Shown: positions 6,882 through 16,651, counted from the first letter of the stretch. The stretch is 64,000 nucleotides of DNA from JABDCD01 sp964469525 (GCA_964469525.1 CAYXYU010000007.1:43670-107669); one strand, 5' to 3'. A program made the numbers and translations. The notes: generated by a model from the letters alone, not told the origin.

Positions 6882-9047
6882 TCAATAATCCAAGAAGCTC
6901 CGGAGCTTCCGGCTGCGGCTCGGGTGCTTCAGTTTCCTCAGCGCCTTGGCTTCGATCTGGCGGATGCGTTCGCGCGTCACCGAGAATTGCTGGCCGACTT
7001 CCTCGAGCGTATGATCGGTGTTCATGCCGATGCCGAAACGCATGCGCAGCACGCGCTCCTCGCGCGGCGTCAGTGAGGCCAGGATGCGCGTCGTCGTCTC
7101 GCGCAAATTGCTCTGGATGGCGGCGTCGAGCGGCAAGATGGCGTTCTTGTCCTCGATGAAATCGCCCAGATGCGAATCCTCCTCGTCGCCGATCGGGGTT
7201 TCGAGCGAGACCGGTTCCTTGGCGATTTTCATCACCTTGCGCACCTTGTCCAGAGGCATCACTAAACGTTCAGCCAGCTCTTCCGGCGTCGGCTCGCGGC
7301 CCATTTCATGCAGCATCTGGCGGGAGGTGCGCACGATCTTGTTGATGGTCTCGATCATGTGCACCGGTATGCGGATGGTGCGCGCCTGGTCGGCGATCGA
7401 GCGGGTGATCGCCTGGCGGATCCACCACGTTGCATAGGTCGAGAATTTATAACCGCGGCGGTACTCGAACTTATCGACCGCTTTCATCAGGCCGATATTG
7501 CCTTCCTGAATCAAATCCAGGAATTGCAGGCCGCGGTTGGTGTATTTCTTGGCGATCGAGATCACGAGGCGCAGGTTGGCTTCGATCATTTCCTTCTTGG
7601 CGCGGTTGGTCTCGCGCTCGCCCTTCTGCACGGCCATGATCATGCGCTTGAACTCGCCGATCTCGAGCCCGGCGGCCTCGGCCATCTGGCTGATCTCGGC
7701 GCGTATCTCCTCGATCTCCTGCTGGTCTTTCTGCACGAAATCCTTCCAGCCTTTTTCCGGGCGCGCTCCGACCTTCTTCAGCCAGTGGGGGTCAAGCTCG
7801 CTGCCGATCCACGCTTCGACAAACGCCTTGCGCGGGACTTTCCGGTGTTCGGCCAGCCTGAGCAGCTTGCCTTCGAGCGTCATCAGCCGGCGGTTGATGT
7901 CATAGAGCTTCAATATCAGGCTTTCGACGCGGTAGATGGTGAAACGTACGCCCATCATCAGCTCCACCAGGTCGCGGTGCAGCTTCTGGTAGGCTTTTTC
8001 ATCCTCCTTGCTGTAACGGCCTTCGCCGAAGGCCTTACCGAGGCGCTTTTCCTGCAGGGCGCGCATCTTCTTGCTGAGCTTGGCAAACTGGTCGAGCGTT
8101 TCCATCAATTGGGGCTTCAGCGCCGTCTCCATGGCCAGCAGCGATACCGAGCCGTCATCCTCCTCGGCGTCGGCATCCTCTTCGCCTTCGCCCTCTTCGC
8201 CTTCCTCATCCTCCTCGCGCTCGATATCGTCCTCGTCTTCCTCCTCCTCGTCATCGAATTTGCTGACTTGAGGTTTGGCAGGGGTGGTGGGAGCGGGAGC
8301 GGCAGTAGTAGCAGGAACATTGCCCGAAGCGGGCGGGAACGCGCCGGTTTCCGCACCGGCGCCGTAGGTGGCGTCAAGGTCGATAATATCGCGCAGCAGC
8401 AGCGTGCCGGCATCGAGCTCGTCACGCCATGACAGGATTTCCTTCATCACCAGTGGGCATTCAGAAAGTGCGGAGATTACGGTTTCACGCCCGGCCTCGA
8501 TGCGCTTGGCAATCTCGATTTCGCCCTCGCGGGAGAGCAGTTCGACATTGCCCATCTCGCGCAGGTACATGCGTACCGGATCATCCGAGCGGCCAACATT
8601 CTCCGGCTCTTCGGTGGCGTCCATCGCTTCGGGGGTTTCGGCGGGATCGAGCGGCGTACCCTCCTCGACCACGTTGATATCGACCTGCGCCAGGGCGCTG
8701 ATCGCGGCGTCAATGGTCTCGGGCGAAAATTCTTCGGCGGGGAGGACGGCGTTCAGTTCATCATAGGTGATGTAGCCGCGTGCCTTGCCCATCGCCATCA
8801 GCTTGCGCACGATGGCCATTTGCAGCTCTTCCTTCGAGCCCTCCTTCTTGGCAGCGGCCTTGTCGCTGGTTTTCTCGGCGGCTTTGGGCGGTAGCCCCTT
8901 ATTCTCTTTGGCTTTGGGCGCGGCAACTTTCTTGACGGCTTTGGATTTCACCGGCGCGGCTTTCGCCCTGGCGGCTTTGGCGGGCTTTGCCTTCGCTTTC
9001 GAGGTCGCCTTGGATTTGGTCGGTTTTGCGCCGCGTTTCTGTGCCAT
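6882..9047 (-). CDS. rpoD: RNA polymerase primary sigma factor (sigma-70)
   Basis: A primary sigma factor of 721 residues. In order: a Lys/Ala-rich N-terminal extension (residues about 1-55), region 1.1, region 1.2 (RSDDPVRMYLREMGNVELLSRE), a long acidic non-conserved linker, regions 2.1-2.4 including FLDLIQEGNIGLMKAVDKF and YKFSTYATWWIRQAITRSI, region 3, and region 4 (LEEVGQQFSVTRERIRQIEA). The last turn LRSFLDY is intact. ATG at 9047 has AGGGGA eight bases upstream; an upstream in-frame start at 9089 lacks one. It lies downstream of dnaG, the usual macromolecular-synthesis order. The Lys/Ala-rich head and very acidic linker are longer than in Escherichia coli. Confidence 0.97.
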   Translation of the reverse strand: MAQKRGAKPTKSKATSKAKAKPAKAARAKAAPVKSKAVKKVAAPKAKENKGLPPKAAEKTSDKAAAKKEGSKEELQMAIVRKLMAMGKARGYITYDELNAVLPAEEFSPETIDAAISALAQVDINVVEEGTPLDPAETPEAMDATEEPENVGRSDDPVRMYLREMGNVELLSREGEIEIAKRIEAGRETVISALSECPLVMKEILSWRDELDAGTLLLRDIIDLDATYGAGAETGAFPPASGNVPATTAAPAPTTPAKPQVSKFDDEEEEDEDDIEREEDEEGEEGEGEEDADAEEDDGSVSLLAMETALKPQLMETLDQFAKLSKKMRALQEKRLGKAFGEGRYSKEDEKAYQKLHRDLVELMMGVRFTIYRVESLILKLYDINRRLMTLEGKLLRLAEHRKVPRKAFVEAWIGSELDPHWLKKVGARPEKGWKDFVQKDQQEIEEIRAEISQMAEAAGLEIGEFKRMIMAVQKGERETNRAKKEMIEANLRLVISIAKKYTNRGLQFLDLIQEGNIGLMKAVDKFEYRRGYKFSTYATWWIRQAITRSIADQARTIRIPVHMIETINKIVRTSRQMLHEMGREPTPEELAERLVMPLDKVRKVMKIAKEPVSLETPIGDEEDSHLGDFIEDKNAILPLDAAIQSNLRETTTRILASLTPREERVLRMRFGIGMNTDHTLEEVGQQFSVTRERIRQIEAKALRKLKHPSRSRKLRSFLDY

Positions 9048-9201
9048 TCGCCATTCCCCTTCGCATGGCCCCGCCAAGAGGCAAGCCAATGAAAATTAAT
9101 TACTATTACTCTGCCGCCCGTAAAAAGGCAGGGTATAAACAGGCTAGAAATAAGGCATTTTTTGTTTTTTTCAATGGGTTTTTACAGTATTTTTACCTTC
9201 A

Positions 9202-11028
9202 TCATCCGGCATCGCCGGCGGCATTCTCCGCTTGGAGCGGTGCGAAGGTGCGCCGGGTTTCGGCCTGCTGCAGCTGCTGCTGGATTTCGATAAGACGCGA
9301 AAGCGCCGCTTCATCCATGGTTTGCCCCACTGTCTGCTGCAGTTCCTTCATCTCATATTCCAGATGCGCGATCTGGTAAGAGGCAAGTGCCGTATTCCAC
9401 AGTGCCAGGGCGTCGTTCAGCGAAAGATCCTCCGGGTAGGGGAGCTTAAGCGGAACGGTTTTCAACTCGCCCTGCAGCTGCTCCTGCAGGTAGGCGACGA
9501 AGGCAGCGCGGTCGTCGAGCAGCGCGTCCTGCTCGTGCGCCGCGGAGAGAAGCGCGCCGCGCAGGCGATTGAGATAAGCGCTGCGAATATCGAGATGCGA
9601 TACGGTCTCCTCGACCTGGCTTTTACGCAACAGCGGCGGGAAGGACAGCAACTGCATCAGCAGGGCGCCCGCGGCGGCTTCGAACCCATTCACATCCTGC
9701 TGCAGCGCCAGCTGCCTGACCTGGTCCGAGCACTGCCCCGCCTTGGCGGGGGCAGGGGCCTTCGTCCAGAGCTGCTTGCGGAAATAGGAGAGGTAATGCT
9801 GCTTCAGGGTAGGGTTGGCGATCTTATCGGCCAGCCGGGCCAGCGTGTCCTCGAGCGCGGCGCGGCTTTCCGGCAGGGCGAGATCATGGCCGGGGGACAG
9901 CGTCTCCCACAACACCTGCGACAGGCGGCGCGAACTCATCAGGATCTTCTCGAAGCTTGCCTTGCCATGCTTCTGGATATAGGAATCGGGGTCTTCCCCG
10001 GCGGGAAGCATCGCGAAGCGCAAGGAATAGCCGGGTTTCAGGAGCGGCAGCGCCACCTCGGCGGCGCGCATCATGGCGCGCGCCCCGGCGGCGTCGCCAT
10101 CGAGGCAGATGACCGGCTCCTTGGCCAGCTGCCACAGCAGGCGCAGATGCTCGGGCGTGATGGCGGTGCCGAGCGTCGCCAGCGCATAGGGTACCCCGGC
10201 CTGCGCGGTGGACACCACATCCATGTAACCTTCCATCACCACTGCGAGGTTGGCATCGCGGGCCGGGCGCTTGGCGAGGTCAAAATTGTAGAGCAGTTCA
10301 CCTTTTTTGAATAAGGGGGTTTCCGGAGAGTTTAGGTATTTCGGAAGATTCCTGCTCGTATCGCCGCAGAGCAGCCGTCCGCCGAAAGCGACGACACGGC
10401 CGGAAGCGCTTCGAATCGGAAAGATGACGCGGCCCCGGAAGCGATCGTAGGGCACACCGGAATCGGGCACGATGATGACGCCCGCTTCCGCCTGGAGGCT
10501 TTGTGAAATACCGGCTTTCAGCAGATGCTGATGCAGGGCATTGCGCTCAGTGTCCGGTGCAAATCCAGCGCGGAACAGGCGAATCGTCTCCGGCTTCAAT
10601 CCGCGTTTTGCCAAATAATCCAGTGCCATGCTGCCGCTGCTGGCCACCAGCTGGCGCTCGAACCACTGGCAGGCGGCTTCCATCACGTCATAGAGCGTCT
10701 TCTCAGCTTCGGCGCGCTTTCGTTCCTCCGGCGTGACTGTCGGCAGGGGGATGCCGGCTTCGCGCGCCAACGCTTCGATCGTCTCCGGATAGGTCAGGCG
10801 CTCGAAGCGTTTGATGAACTCGATGGCGTCGCCATGCGCGCTGCAGCCGAAGCAGTGAAAGAATCCTTTTTCATCGTTGACGGTGAAGGAGGGCGTTTTC
10901 TCATTGTGGAACGGGCAGAGCGCCTGGTATTCGCGCCCATGCTTCTTGATCGGGATACGCCGTCCGATTACTTCCGACAGCAGGAAGTGCGAGCGAAGTC
11001 GCTCTATGAAAGACGGCGGGAATTTCAT
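9202..11028 (-). CDS. dnaG: DNA primase
   Basis: Makes RNA primers at the replication fork. The 608-residue protein shows the N-terminal zinc finger (CPFHNEKTPSFTVNDEKGFFHCFGC with the CHC2 arrangement), the core (GVIIVPDSGVPYDRFRGRVIFPIR, then FGGRLL), the TOPRIM domain (VVMEGYMDVV with the Glu, CLDGDAAGARA with the Asp pair) and a C-terminal helicase-binding region. The start at 11028 (MKFPPSFIERLRSHF) is the conserved N-terminus and has GAGGC six bases upstream. It is followed by rpoD after 154 bases. Only 12 bases separate its start codon from that of the divergent YgjP-type gene. Confidence 0.97.
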   Translation of the reverse strand: MKFPPSFIERLRSHFLLSEVIGRRIPIKKHGREYQALCPFHNEKTPSFTVNDEKGFFHCFGCSAHGDAIEFIKRFERLTYPETIEALAREAGIPLPTVTPEERKRAEAEKTLYDVMEAACQWFERQLVASSGSMALDYLAKRGLKPETIRLFRAGFAPDTERNALHQHLLKAGISQSLQAEAGVIIVPDSGVPYDRFRGRVIFPIRSASGRVVAFGGRLLCGDTSRNLPKYLNSPETPLFKKGELLYNFDLAKRPARDANLAVVMEGYMDVVSTAQAGVPYALATLGTAITPEHLRLLWQLAKEPVICLDGDAAGARAMMRAAEVALPLLKPGYSLRFAMLPAGEDPDSYIQKHGKASFEKILMSSRRLSQVLWETLSPGHDLALPESRAALEDTLARLADKIANPTLKQHYLSYFRKQLWTKAPAPAKAGQCSDQVRQLALQQDVNGFEAAAGALLMQLLSFPPLLRKSQVEETVSHLDIRSAYLNRLRGALLSAAHEQDALLDDRAAFVAYLQEQLQGELKTVPLKLPYPEDLSLNDALALWNTALASYQIAHLEYEMKELQQTVGQTMDEAALSRLIEIQQQLQQAETRRTFAPLQAENAAGDAG

Positions 11029-11040
11029 ATACTGCCTCGC

Positions 11041-11763
11041 ATGCCATCCACTCCGCTTGATGCCTTGCGCTATTCCATCGAACTGCAGATCGGCGAGGAC
11101 ACCGAACGCCTGCCCGTGCTGTTCACGCGCCGCCGCCGGGCGCGCCGCATGGTCATCCGCTACCAGCCGCTGAAGCACGTCGTCAGCGTCACTCTACCCT
11201 TGAAGGCGAGCATCAGGCAAGGATTACATTTCGTCGAGGACAAGCGCCGCTGGATTGCCGCCCAGGTCAGTGAGCGCGCGCGGCACGTGCCGTTTGCCGA
11301 CGGGCAGCAGATTCCATTGAGCGGCCGCATGCACACGCTGTGCCATGCCGGCGGGCGCGGGGTGGTGCGGGTGGAGGAGGGCGTCATCCTCGTTCCGGGG
11401 GAGGAACGGTTCATGGCGCGGCGTCTGCGCGACTGGCTGAGGACGGAGGCGTTGCGCGCAGTCACGCCCCTGGCGCAGGCTAAAGCGCAGATACTTGGCA
11501 AACGCGTGCGGCGCATCTCCGTGCGCGACACCAGCTCGCGCTGGGGCAGCTGCAGCCATGATGGAAGGCTATCCTTTTCCTGGAGATTGGTATTGGCACC
11601 GCCCGAGGTGCTTGACTATGTCGTCTGCCACGAGGTAGCGCATCTAAAGGAGCATAACCACAGTCCGGCCTTCTGGGCGGCGGTGGAGAAGCTGTGCCCG
11701 CATCATCTGTCCGCCCGCGCCTGGCTGCGGTCGGAAGGCATGACGCTGTACCGGTATGGGTAA
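11041..11763 (+). CDS. YgjP/SprT-type zinc metallopeptidase domain protein
   Basis: A 240-residue protein of the DUF45/YgjP family. The C-terminal half holds the zinc motif HEVAHLKEHNHSPAFW (HExxH) preceded by the conserved SVRDTSSRWGSCSHDGRLSFSWRL region (read in two blocks) and LDYVVCHE. The N-terminal half has the family's basic RRRRARRMVIRYQP and SVTLPLKAS. Family members are predicted metal-dependent hydrolases; the cellular substrate is unknown. The ribosome site is weak. Its promoter must lie inside dnaG. Confidence 0.88.
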   Translation: MPSTPLDALRYSIELQIGEDTERLPVLFTRRRRARRMVIRYQPLKHVVSVTLPLKASIRQGLHFVEDKRRWIAAQVSERARHVPFADGQQIPLSGRMHTLCHAGGRGVVRVEEGVILVPGEERFMARRLRDWLRTEALRAVTPLAQAKAQILGKRVRRISVRDTSSRWGSCSHDGRLSFSWRLVLAPPEVLDYVVCHEVAHLKEHNHSPAFWAAVEKLCPHHLSARAWLRSEGMTLYRYG

Positions 11764-11764
11764 C

Positions 11765-11884
11765 CGTCATTGCGAGAAGCGTGTAGCGCGACGCGGCAAT
11801 CCGGTCAAAGCGCCATGGGCGCGGTATAATTACTACTGAACCGCGGCTCTACTGGATTGCTTCGTCTTCGGCTCGCAATGACGG
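11765..11884. repeat. Intergenic palindromic repeat, GTCATTGCGAG type
   Basis: A 120-base element with inverted ends CGTCATTGCGAG and CTCGCAATGACGG. The central part holds AAAGCGCCATGGGCGCGGTA. This 20-base core recurs inside a repeat with different ends at 19051-19156. It fills nearly the whole gap between two convergent genes (stops at 11763 and 11887). Confidence 0.8.
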
Positions 11885-11886
11885 AA

Positions 11887-13989
11887 CTATCTCCGGCTTT
11901 CCGGAGTGCCGAACAGTTTTTCCCAGAAACCTTGGCCGAGATTGACATCCTGCTCTGCCTGCGTTGGCTGCTGCCAGGGCTGGGCGCCGCCCTGCGGATA
12001 GTCACGCATGCCGGCATCACGCTGCCAGGGAAGGCTGGGGAAGAATCCGCCGCCGGTAGGGATGTTCATCACCGGGGCACCGGCCAGCGCCGCCACCATA
12101 AAATCATGCCAGATGGCGGCGGGCAGCATGCCGCCGGTGACTTTCTTCATAGGCGCGTTGTCATCGTTGCCGATCCACACGCCGGTGATCAGCTGCGGCG
12201 TATAGCCCACAAACCACGCGTCCCGGTAGTCCGAGGTGGTGCCGGTCTTGCCGGCGGCGGGGCGGCCGATGCGCGCCCGCTGGCCGGTGCCGTTCTCGAT
12301 GACATTCATTAGCATGTCGTTGATCTGACCCACCGTATTTTTGCCGAGCACGGCGCCGAGCCGCGACGGGTGGCGCTGATACAGCACGTCGCCCCCGGTA
12401 TTCTGGATTTCGAGAATGCCGTGTGGGATGACGAGGTTGCCTTCCGCCGCCAGATGGGCGTAGGCGGTGGTCAGCTCCAGAAGCGACACTTCGATGGAGC
12501 CGAGCGCGATGGAGGGCACCGGATCGATCGGGCTCGCGATGCCGAGCCGGTGGGCGATATTGATGACACGATCCAGCCCGACATTGATGGCGATCTGTGC
12601 CGCTACCGTATTGATCGATTCGGTGAGCGCCTCGCGTACCGTGATGGTGCCGAGATATTTGCCGGTGTAGTTACGCGGCGACCAGTCGCCGCCGACGGCA
12701 GGGATGGTGATCGGCCGGTCATCCACCAGCGTCTCCGGCGTCACGCCGGCTTCCAGCGCCGCCAAATAGACGAAGGGTTTGAAGGCTGAGCCGGGCTGCC
12801 GCATGGCCTGGGTGGCGCGGTTATACTGGCTGGCGCCGTAGGAGCGCCCGCCAATCATGGCGCGCACCGCGCCGTCGGGCGTCATGGCGAGGATCGCCGC
12901 CTGCGCCGCTTCATAGGTCTCACCTTCCTTGTCCATGACCTGAGTCAGCGCCTTTTCGGCAAGCGCCTGCCAGTCGGGCCGGAGGGTGGTGATGACGATC
13001 AGATCCTCCTCCACGCTGCCGACATACTCGGGAATCTGGTCGAGTATCCAGTCCGTGAAATACAGCGCGCTCTGCGAGCTGTGCTGGCGATTCTCCATCG
13101 CCTTGCCCAGGTCGGCGATCGCCTTCTGTGTCTGCTCGCCACTGAGATAGCCGGCATCCTGCATGTTAAGCAGCACCTGTTGGGCGCGTCTCCTGGCCAG
13201 CTCCGGGTTGCTGGTCGGGGCGAAGCGCGACGGGGCTTTCAGCAGCCCGGCAATGATCGCGGATTCGGAGAGCGTCATGTCGCGCGCCGGCACGCCGAAA
13301 TAACGCCGTGCGGCGGCATCAACGCCGTAACTGCCGGCGCCGAGATAGACGCGGTTCAGGTAAATGCTCAGGATCTCCTGCTTGGTGAAGCGCCACTCCA
13401 GTTTGATGGCGAGTATCATCTCCTTAATTTTTCGGATGATGGAGCGCTCAGGTGTCAGAAATACGTTTTTAGCTACCTGCTGGGTAATAGTGCTGCCACC
13501 CTGCACGATTTTACCGGCCTTGATGTCGACGATAAGCGCCCGTGCCAATCCAAACGGATCGATGCCGATATGGTAGTAGAAGTTGCGGTCCTCGGTGGCG
13601 AGCACCGCGTCGATCAGTGAGGCGGGCAGGTCATCAAAGCCGACATAATCGCCGTAAATATCGCCAAAGCTGCCGACGATCTGCCCGTCCTCGGATTTGA
13701 CCAGGATACTTGGCGCCCTGGCGAACTTGTCGAGTTCGTCGATCGACGGTAGCGTCACCAGGCACCAGGCGAGGAACAGGCCGACGATCAGCCCGCCATA
13801 GAGCGCGGTTTTTTTCACGAAGCGTTTGAACCAGTGCGGACGCCGGGCTCGGTAACGCGGATAGGCGGGCAGGTCGGAGTCCATGCGTTCGCGCTTGCCG
13901 TGCGACCGGGATTCCAGCATCGGCCCGTGATGACGCCGGCGGCGGCGTTTGCCGGAGAACAGTTTGCGGAGGCGTGAGCGCAGGGACAT
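11887..13989 (-). CDS. Penicillin-binding protein 1A (bifunctional murein synthase)
   Basis: A class A PBP of 700 residues. A very basic cytoplasmic head (residues 1-60) precedes one membrane helix (ALYGGLIVGLFLAWCLVTL). Next comes the glycosyltransferase domain of family GT51 (ATEDRNFYYHIGIDPFGLAR, GGSTITQQVAKN, KILSIYLN-type EILSIYLNRVYLG) and the transpeptidase domain with SAFK (PGSAFKPFVYL), SIN (TESINTVAAQ) and KTG (GKTGTTSDYRDAWFVG). It polymerises and cross-links peptidoglycan. Its start overlaps the preceding small gene by one base. Confidence 0.95.
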   Translation of the reverse strand: MSLRSRLRKLFSGKRRRRRHHGPMLESRSHGKRERMDSDLPAYPRYRARRPHWFKRFVKKTALYGGLIVGLFLAWCLVTLPSIDELDKFARAPSILVKSEDGQIVGSFGDIYGDYVGFDDLPASLIDAVLATEDRNFYYHIGIDPFGLARALIVDIKAGKIVQGGSTITQQVAKNVFLTPERSIIRKIKEMILAIKLEWRFTKQEILSIYLNRVYLGAGSYGVDAAARRYFGVPARDMTLSESAIIAGLLKAPSRFAPTSNPELARRRAQQVLLNMQDAGYLSGEQTQKAIADLGKAMENRQHSSQSALYFTDWILDQIPEYVGSVEEDLIVITTLRPDWQALAEKALTQVMDKEGETYEAAQAAILAMTPDGAVRAMIGGRSYGASQYNRATQAMRQPGSAFKPFVYLAALEAGVTPETLVDDRPITIPAVGGDWSPRNYTGKYLGTITVREALTESINTVAAQIAINVGLDRVINIAHRLGIASPIDPVPSIALGSIEVSLLELTTAYAHLAAEGNLVIPHGILEIQNTGGDVLYQRHPSRLGAVLGKNTVGQINDMLMNVIENGTGQRARIGRPAAGKTGTTSDYRDAWFVGYTPQLITGVWIGNDDNAPMKKVTGGMLPAAIWHDFMVAALAGAPVMNIPTGGGFFPSLPWQRDAGMRDYPQGGAQPWQQPTQAEQDVNLGQGFWEKLFGTPESRR

Positions 13990-14201
13990 CAGGCCTTCTT
14001 ATCCTTCCCGAGCACGTAGCGCAGCTTGCGGATGGCGATGTCGATCAGGTTCTGGCGAGGCGCCCGTGCCGGTCCCACGATGGACACTTCCCGCAGGTTA
14101 TTGGGATCCATGATGGTGACTTTTACCGATTCTCCTAGTGATATGAATTCCACGATATAGTCTTCTTCCGCCCCCTCCGTAAAATCCCCGTCGTCTTGCA
14201 T
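13989..14201 (-). CDS. Small DUF6898-like protein
   Basis: A 70-residue acidic protein with the pattern YIVEFISLGESVKVTIMDP ... REVSIVGPARAP ... LIDIAIRKLRYVL, resembling the DUF6898 family of small alphaproteobacterial proteins. Function unknown. It sits between the CorC/HlyC-type gene and the PBP1A gene, overlapping the latter by one base, so it is cotranscribed with it. The family name is from memory of the motif. Confidence 0.7.
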   Translation of the reverse strand: MQDDGDFTEGAEEDYIVEFISLGESVKVTIMDPNNLREVSIVGPARAPRQNLIDIAIRKLRYVLGKDKKA

Positions 14202-14224
14202 CGACTATCCTCTCTCAGAGGATG

Positions 14225-15529
14225 TTACATCACTTCCACATCCTCGGGCAGCATGGTATCGGGCAATTTCTCGATGCGCAACCGCGTGATCTGCATGCCT
14301 TCCTTGGTGACCACGGTGAAGCGGAAACCGTGGATGTGGAACTGCTGTCCCACCGACGGGATGGTCTGCACCTCGTGGATGAGCAGCCCGGCGATGGTCG
14401 AAGCGTGCTCGTCGGGCAGGTTCCAGTCGAGCTGACGGTTCAGGTCGCGCACCGCCACGCTGCCGTCGATGTAATACGCGTTCTCCCCGGCCTTTTGAAC
14501 GCCGTGACGGCTTTCATCGTGCTCGTCCTCGATCTCGCCGACAATCTCCTCGAGAATGTCCTCGAGCGTGACGATGCCTTGCCAGCCGCCATATTCATCG
14601 ACCACGAAGGCGAAATGCTGCCGCTTGCCGCGGAAGGCGAGCAGCTGGTCGCGCAGGGATGTCGTGTCGGGAATGAACCAGGGCTTGTTGCACAAGGCCA
14701 GGATGGCGGCGGTGTTGATCTGCCCCTGCCGCTCGTTGAGGGCCCGCACCAGGTTCTTGACGTGCAGAACGCCGATGATGTTGTCCTGCTCGCCGCGCCA
14801 CAGCGGGATGCGGCTATGCATCATCGACACGGCACGCGCCACCAGCTGATCGGGGGGCAGATCGGCGTCGATGGTATCGACGCGTTTGCGGTGGGTCATG
14901 ATCTGTTTCACCTCGATATCGTTCAGATCGAGGATGCTGCCCAGCATGTCGCGATCCTGCTTGATCATCTGCCCCTCGCGGTGATGCAGCTCGATGGTGC
15001 CGCGGATGACGTCGGTGGCGGAAATCAGCGTGTTGGCCTTGGTGATGTCGATTCCAAACAGCCGCAGCACGCCCTGGATCAGCCCCTGGATGGTTTTGGT
15101 GATGGGGTAGAGCAGCCACACGCACAGTTGCAGCGCCGGGGCGAGCCGCAGCGACACGCGCTCGGCGTTCTGGATGGCGTAGGTCTTGGGCAGGATCTCG
15201 CAGAAAATGACGACCAGCATGGTCATGATGAAGGTGACGATGACCAGCCCTTCTTCCTCGTCGCCGAACAGTTTGAGGGCAAGGCTGGTGGCGATGGCCG
15301 AGGCGGCGATGTTGACGGTGTTGTTGCCCAGAAGCACGGTGCCGATCAGCGATTCCTTTTCGCGCCGCAGTTTGCTGACGGTCTGGGCACGCTTGTTGCC
15401 CTCCATGACCAGCTGATAGATGCGCGAGCGGGAAGCGGCGGTCAGCGCGGTCTCGGCGGCGGAGAAGAAGGCCGAGATCAGCAGGAACAGCAGGATGATC
15501 AGCCCGGGAAAGAGAAGGTCTTGGACCAT
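14225..15529 (-). CDS. CorC/HlyC-family membrane protein (DUF21, CBS pair, CorC_HlyC)
   Basis: A 434-residue protein. The N-terminal DUF21/CNNM-type membrane domain covers about residues 1-200 (SAFFSAAETALTAASRSR, EILPKTYAIQNAE). Two CBS motifs follow (IMTHRKRVDTIDAD and VLHVKNLVRALNE), then the C-terminal FAD-binding-like CorC_HlyC domain (AFVVDEYGGWQGIVTLEDIL, EIVGEIEDEHD). Family members are linked to magnesium or cobalt efflux; hemolysin labels are historical. It begins upstream of the DUF6898 and PBP1A genes on the same strand. Confidence 0.92.
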   Translation of the reverse strand: MVQDLLFPGLIILLFLLISAFFSAAETALTAASRSRIYQLVMEGNKRAQTVSKLRREKESLIGTVLLGNNTVNIAASAIATSLALKLFGDEEEGLVIVTFIMTMLVVIFCEILPKTYAIQNAERVSLRLAPALQLCVWLLYPITKTIQGLIQGVLRLFGIDITKANTLISATDVIRGTIELHHREGQMIKQDRDMLGSILDLNDIEVKQIMTHRKRVDTIDADLPPDQLVARAVSMMHSRIPLWRGEQDNIIGVLHVKNLVRALNERQGQINTAAILALCNKPWFIPDTTSLRDQLLAFRGKRQHFAFVVDEYGGWQGIVTLEDILEEIVGEIEDEHDESRHGVQKAGENAYYIDGSVAVRDLNRQLDWNLPDEHASTIAGLLIHEVQTIPSVGQQFHIHGFRFTVVTKEGMQITRLRIEKLPDTMLPEDVEVM

Positions 15530-15544
15530 GGTAAGGGCACTATA

Positions 15545-16651
15545 TTACGCGGCGCAGGCCTGCGCAAGCGTGTCGCGCAGCTGGTTTCTGCCAACCTCTT
15601 GAGTTACAAAAGCCTTCCCTATTCCGCGGGTCAGTATGAAGGTCAGTTTGCCATCTTTGGCTTTCTTATCGCGGGTAAAGCTCTCCATCAGCGCATTGAT
15701 GTCCCACCTGGCGCGCACCGTTGTGGGCGAGGCGGGCAGGCCGGTGAGTTTGTAATGGGCCAGCACCCGCTCGTAATCCTCGCGCGGGCACAAGCCCATC
15801 TCGACTGAGATCGAAAACGCCATGGCCATGCCGATGGCCACCGCCTCGCCATGCAGCAGTTTCTTGCTATAGCCGGTAGCGGCTTCCAGCGCATGGCCGA
15901 ACGTATGGCCGAAATTGAGCAGGGCGCGCTGGCCCGACTCGCGCTCGTCCGCTGCCACGATGGCGGCCTTGGCGCCGCAGCTTTTCAGAATAGCTTTCGT
16001 GCGCAGTTCGACATCGCCGTCGAGCAGCAGCTTGCCGCGCATCTCGAGCCACTCGTAAAATGCTTTATCGTTGATTAGGCCGTATTTCAGCGTCTCGGCA
16101 TAGCCGCACAGCAGTTCGCGCCTCGGCAGCGTATCGAGTGTGCCGACGTCGGCCAACACCAGTTCGGGCTGGTAAAATGTGCCGATCAGGTTCTTGCCCC
16201 AACGCGAGTTGATGCCGGTCTTGCCGCCGACCGAGCTGTCGACCTGGGCGAGCAGGGTGGTCGGGATCTGGATGAAATCGACACCGCGCAAAAGCGTGCT
16301 CGCCGCGAAACCGGTAATGTCGCCGACCACGCCGCCGCCCAGCGCAATCAGCGTCGTCTGGCGGTCGGGCTTCTGCTCGAGCAGCGCCTCCATGAGCCTG
16401 GCATATTCCCGCAGGCTCTTGTTATGGTCGCCTTCTTTGACCAGGGCGACGCGTGTACGGATGCCCTTTTCTTCGAGCGCGCCGGTCAGCCGGTGCAGGT
16501 AGTGACGCGCCACCGTCTTATCGCTGACGATGATGACATTCTTTCCCTTCAGCAGGGGCGCGATATGCTCGCCGGCCTGCGCCAGCAACCGCTCGCCGAC
16601 GACGATGTCGTAGCTGCGTTCCCCCAGTTCGACGCGCAGCCGCTCAGCCAT
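15545..16651 (-). CDS. aroB: 3-dehydroquinate synthase
   Basis: Second step of the shikimate pathway: DAHP to 3-dehydroquinate, using NAD and a divalent metal. At 368 residues it has the normal length. Diagnostic parts are GGGVVGDITGFAAS, RGVDFIQIPTTLLAQVDSSV with GGKTGIN, and the metal ligands in HTFGHALEA and HGEAVAIGM. The start at 16651 (MAERLRVELGE) overlaps the aroK end by eight bases; the longer frame to 16744 is only read-through of aroK sequence. Operon aroK-aroB. Confidence 0.96.
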   Translation of the reverse strand: MAERLRVELGERSYDIVVGERLLAQAGEHIAPLLKGKNVIIVSDKTVARHYLHRLTGALEEKGIRTRVALVKEGDHNKSLREYARLMEALLEQKPDRQTTLIALGGGVVGDITGFAASTLLRGVDFIQIPTTLLAQVDSSVGGKTGINSRWGKNLIGTFYQPELVLADVGTLDTLPRRELLCGYAETLKYGLINDKAFYEWLEMRGKLLLDGDVELRTKAILKSCGAKAAIVAADERESGQRALLNFGHTFGHALEAATGYSKKLLHGEAVAIGMAMAFSISVEMGLCPREDYERVLAHYKLTGLPASPTTVRARWDINALMESFTRDKKAKDGKLTFILTRGIGKAFVTQEVGRNQLRDTLAQACAA

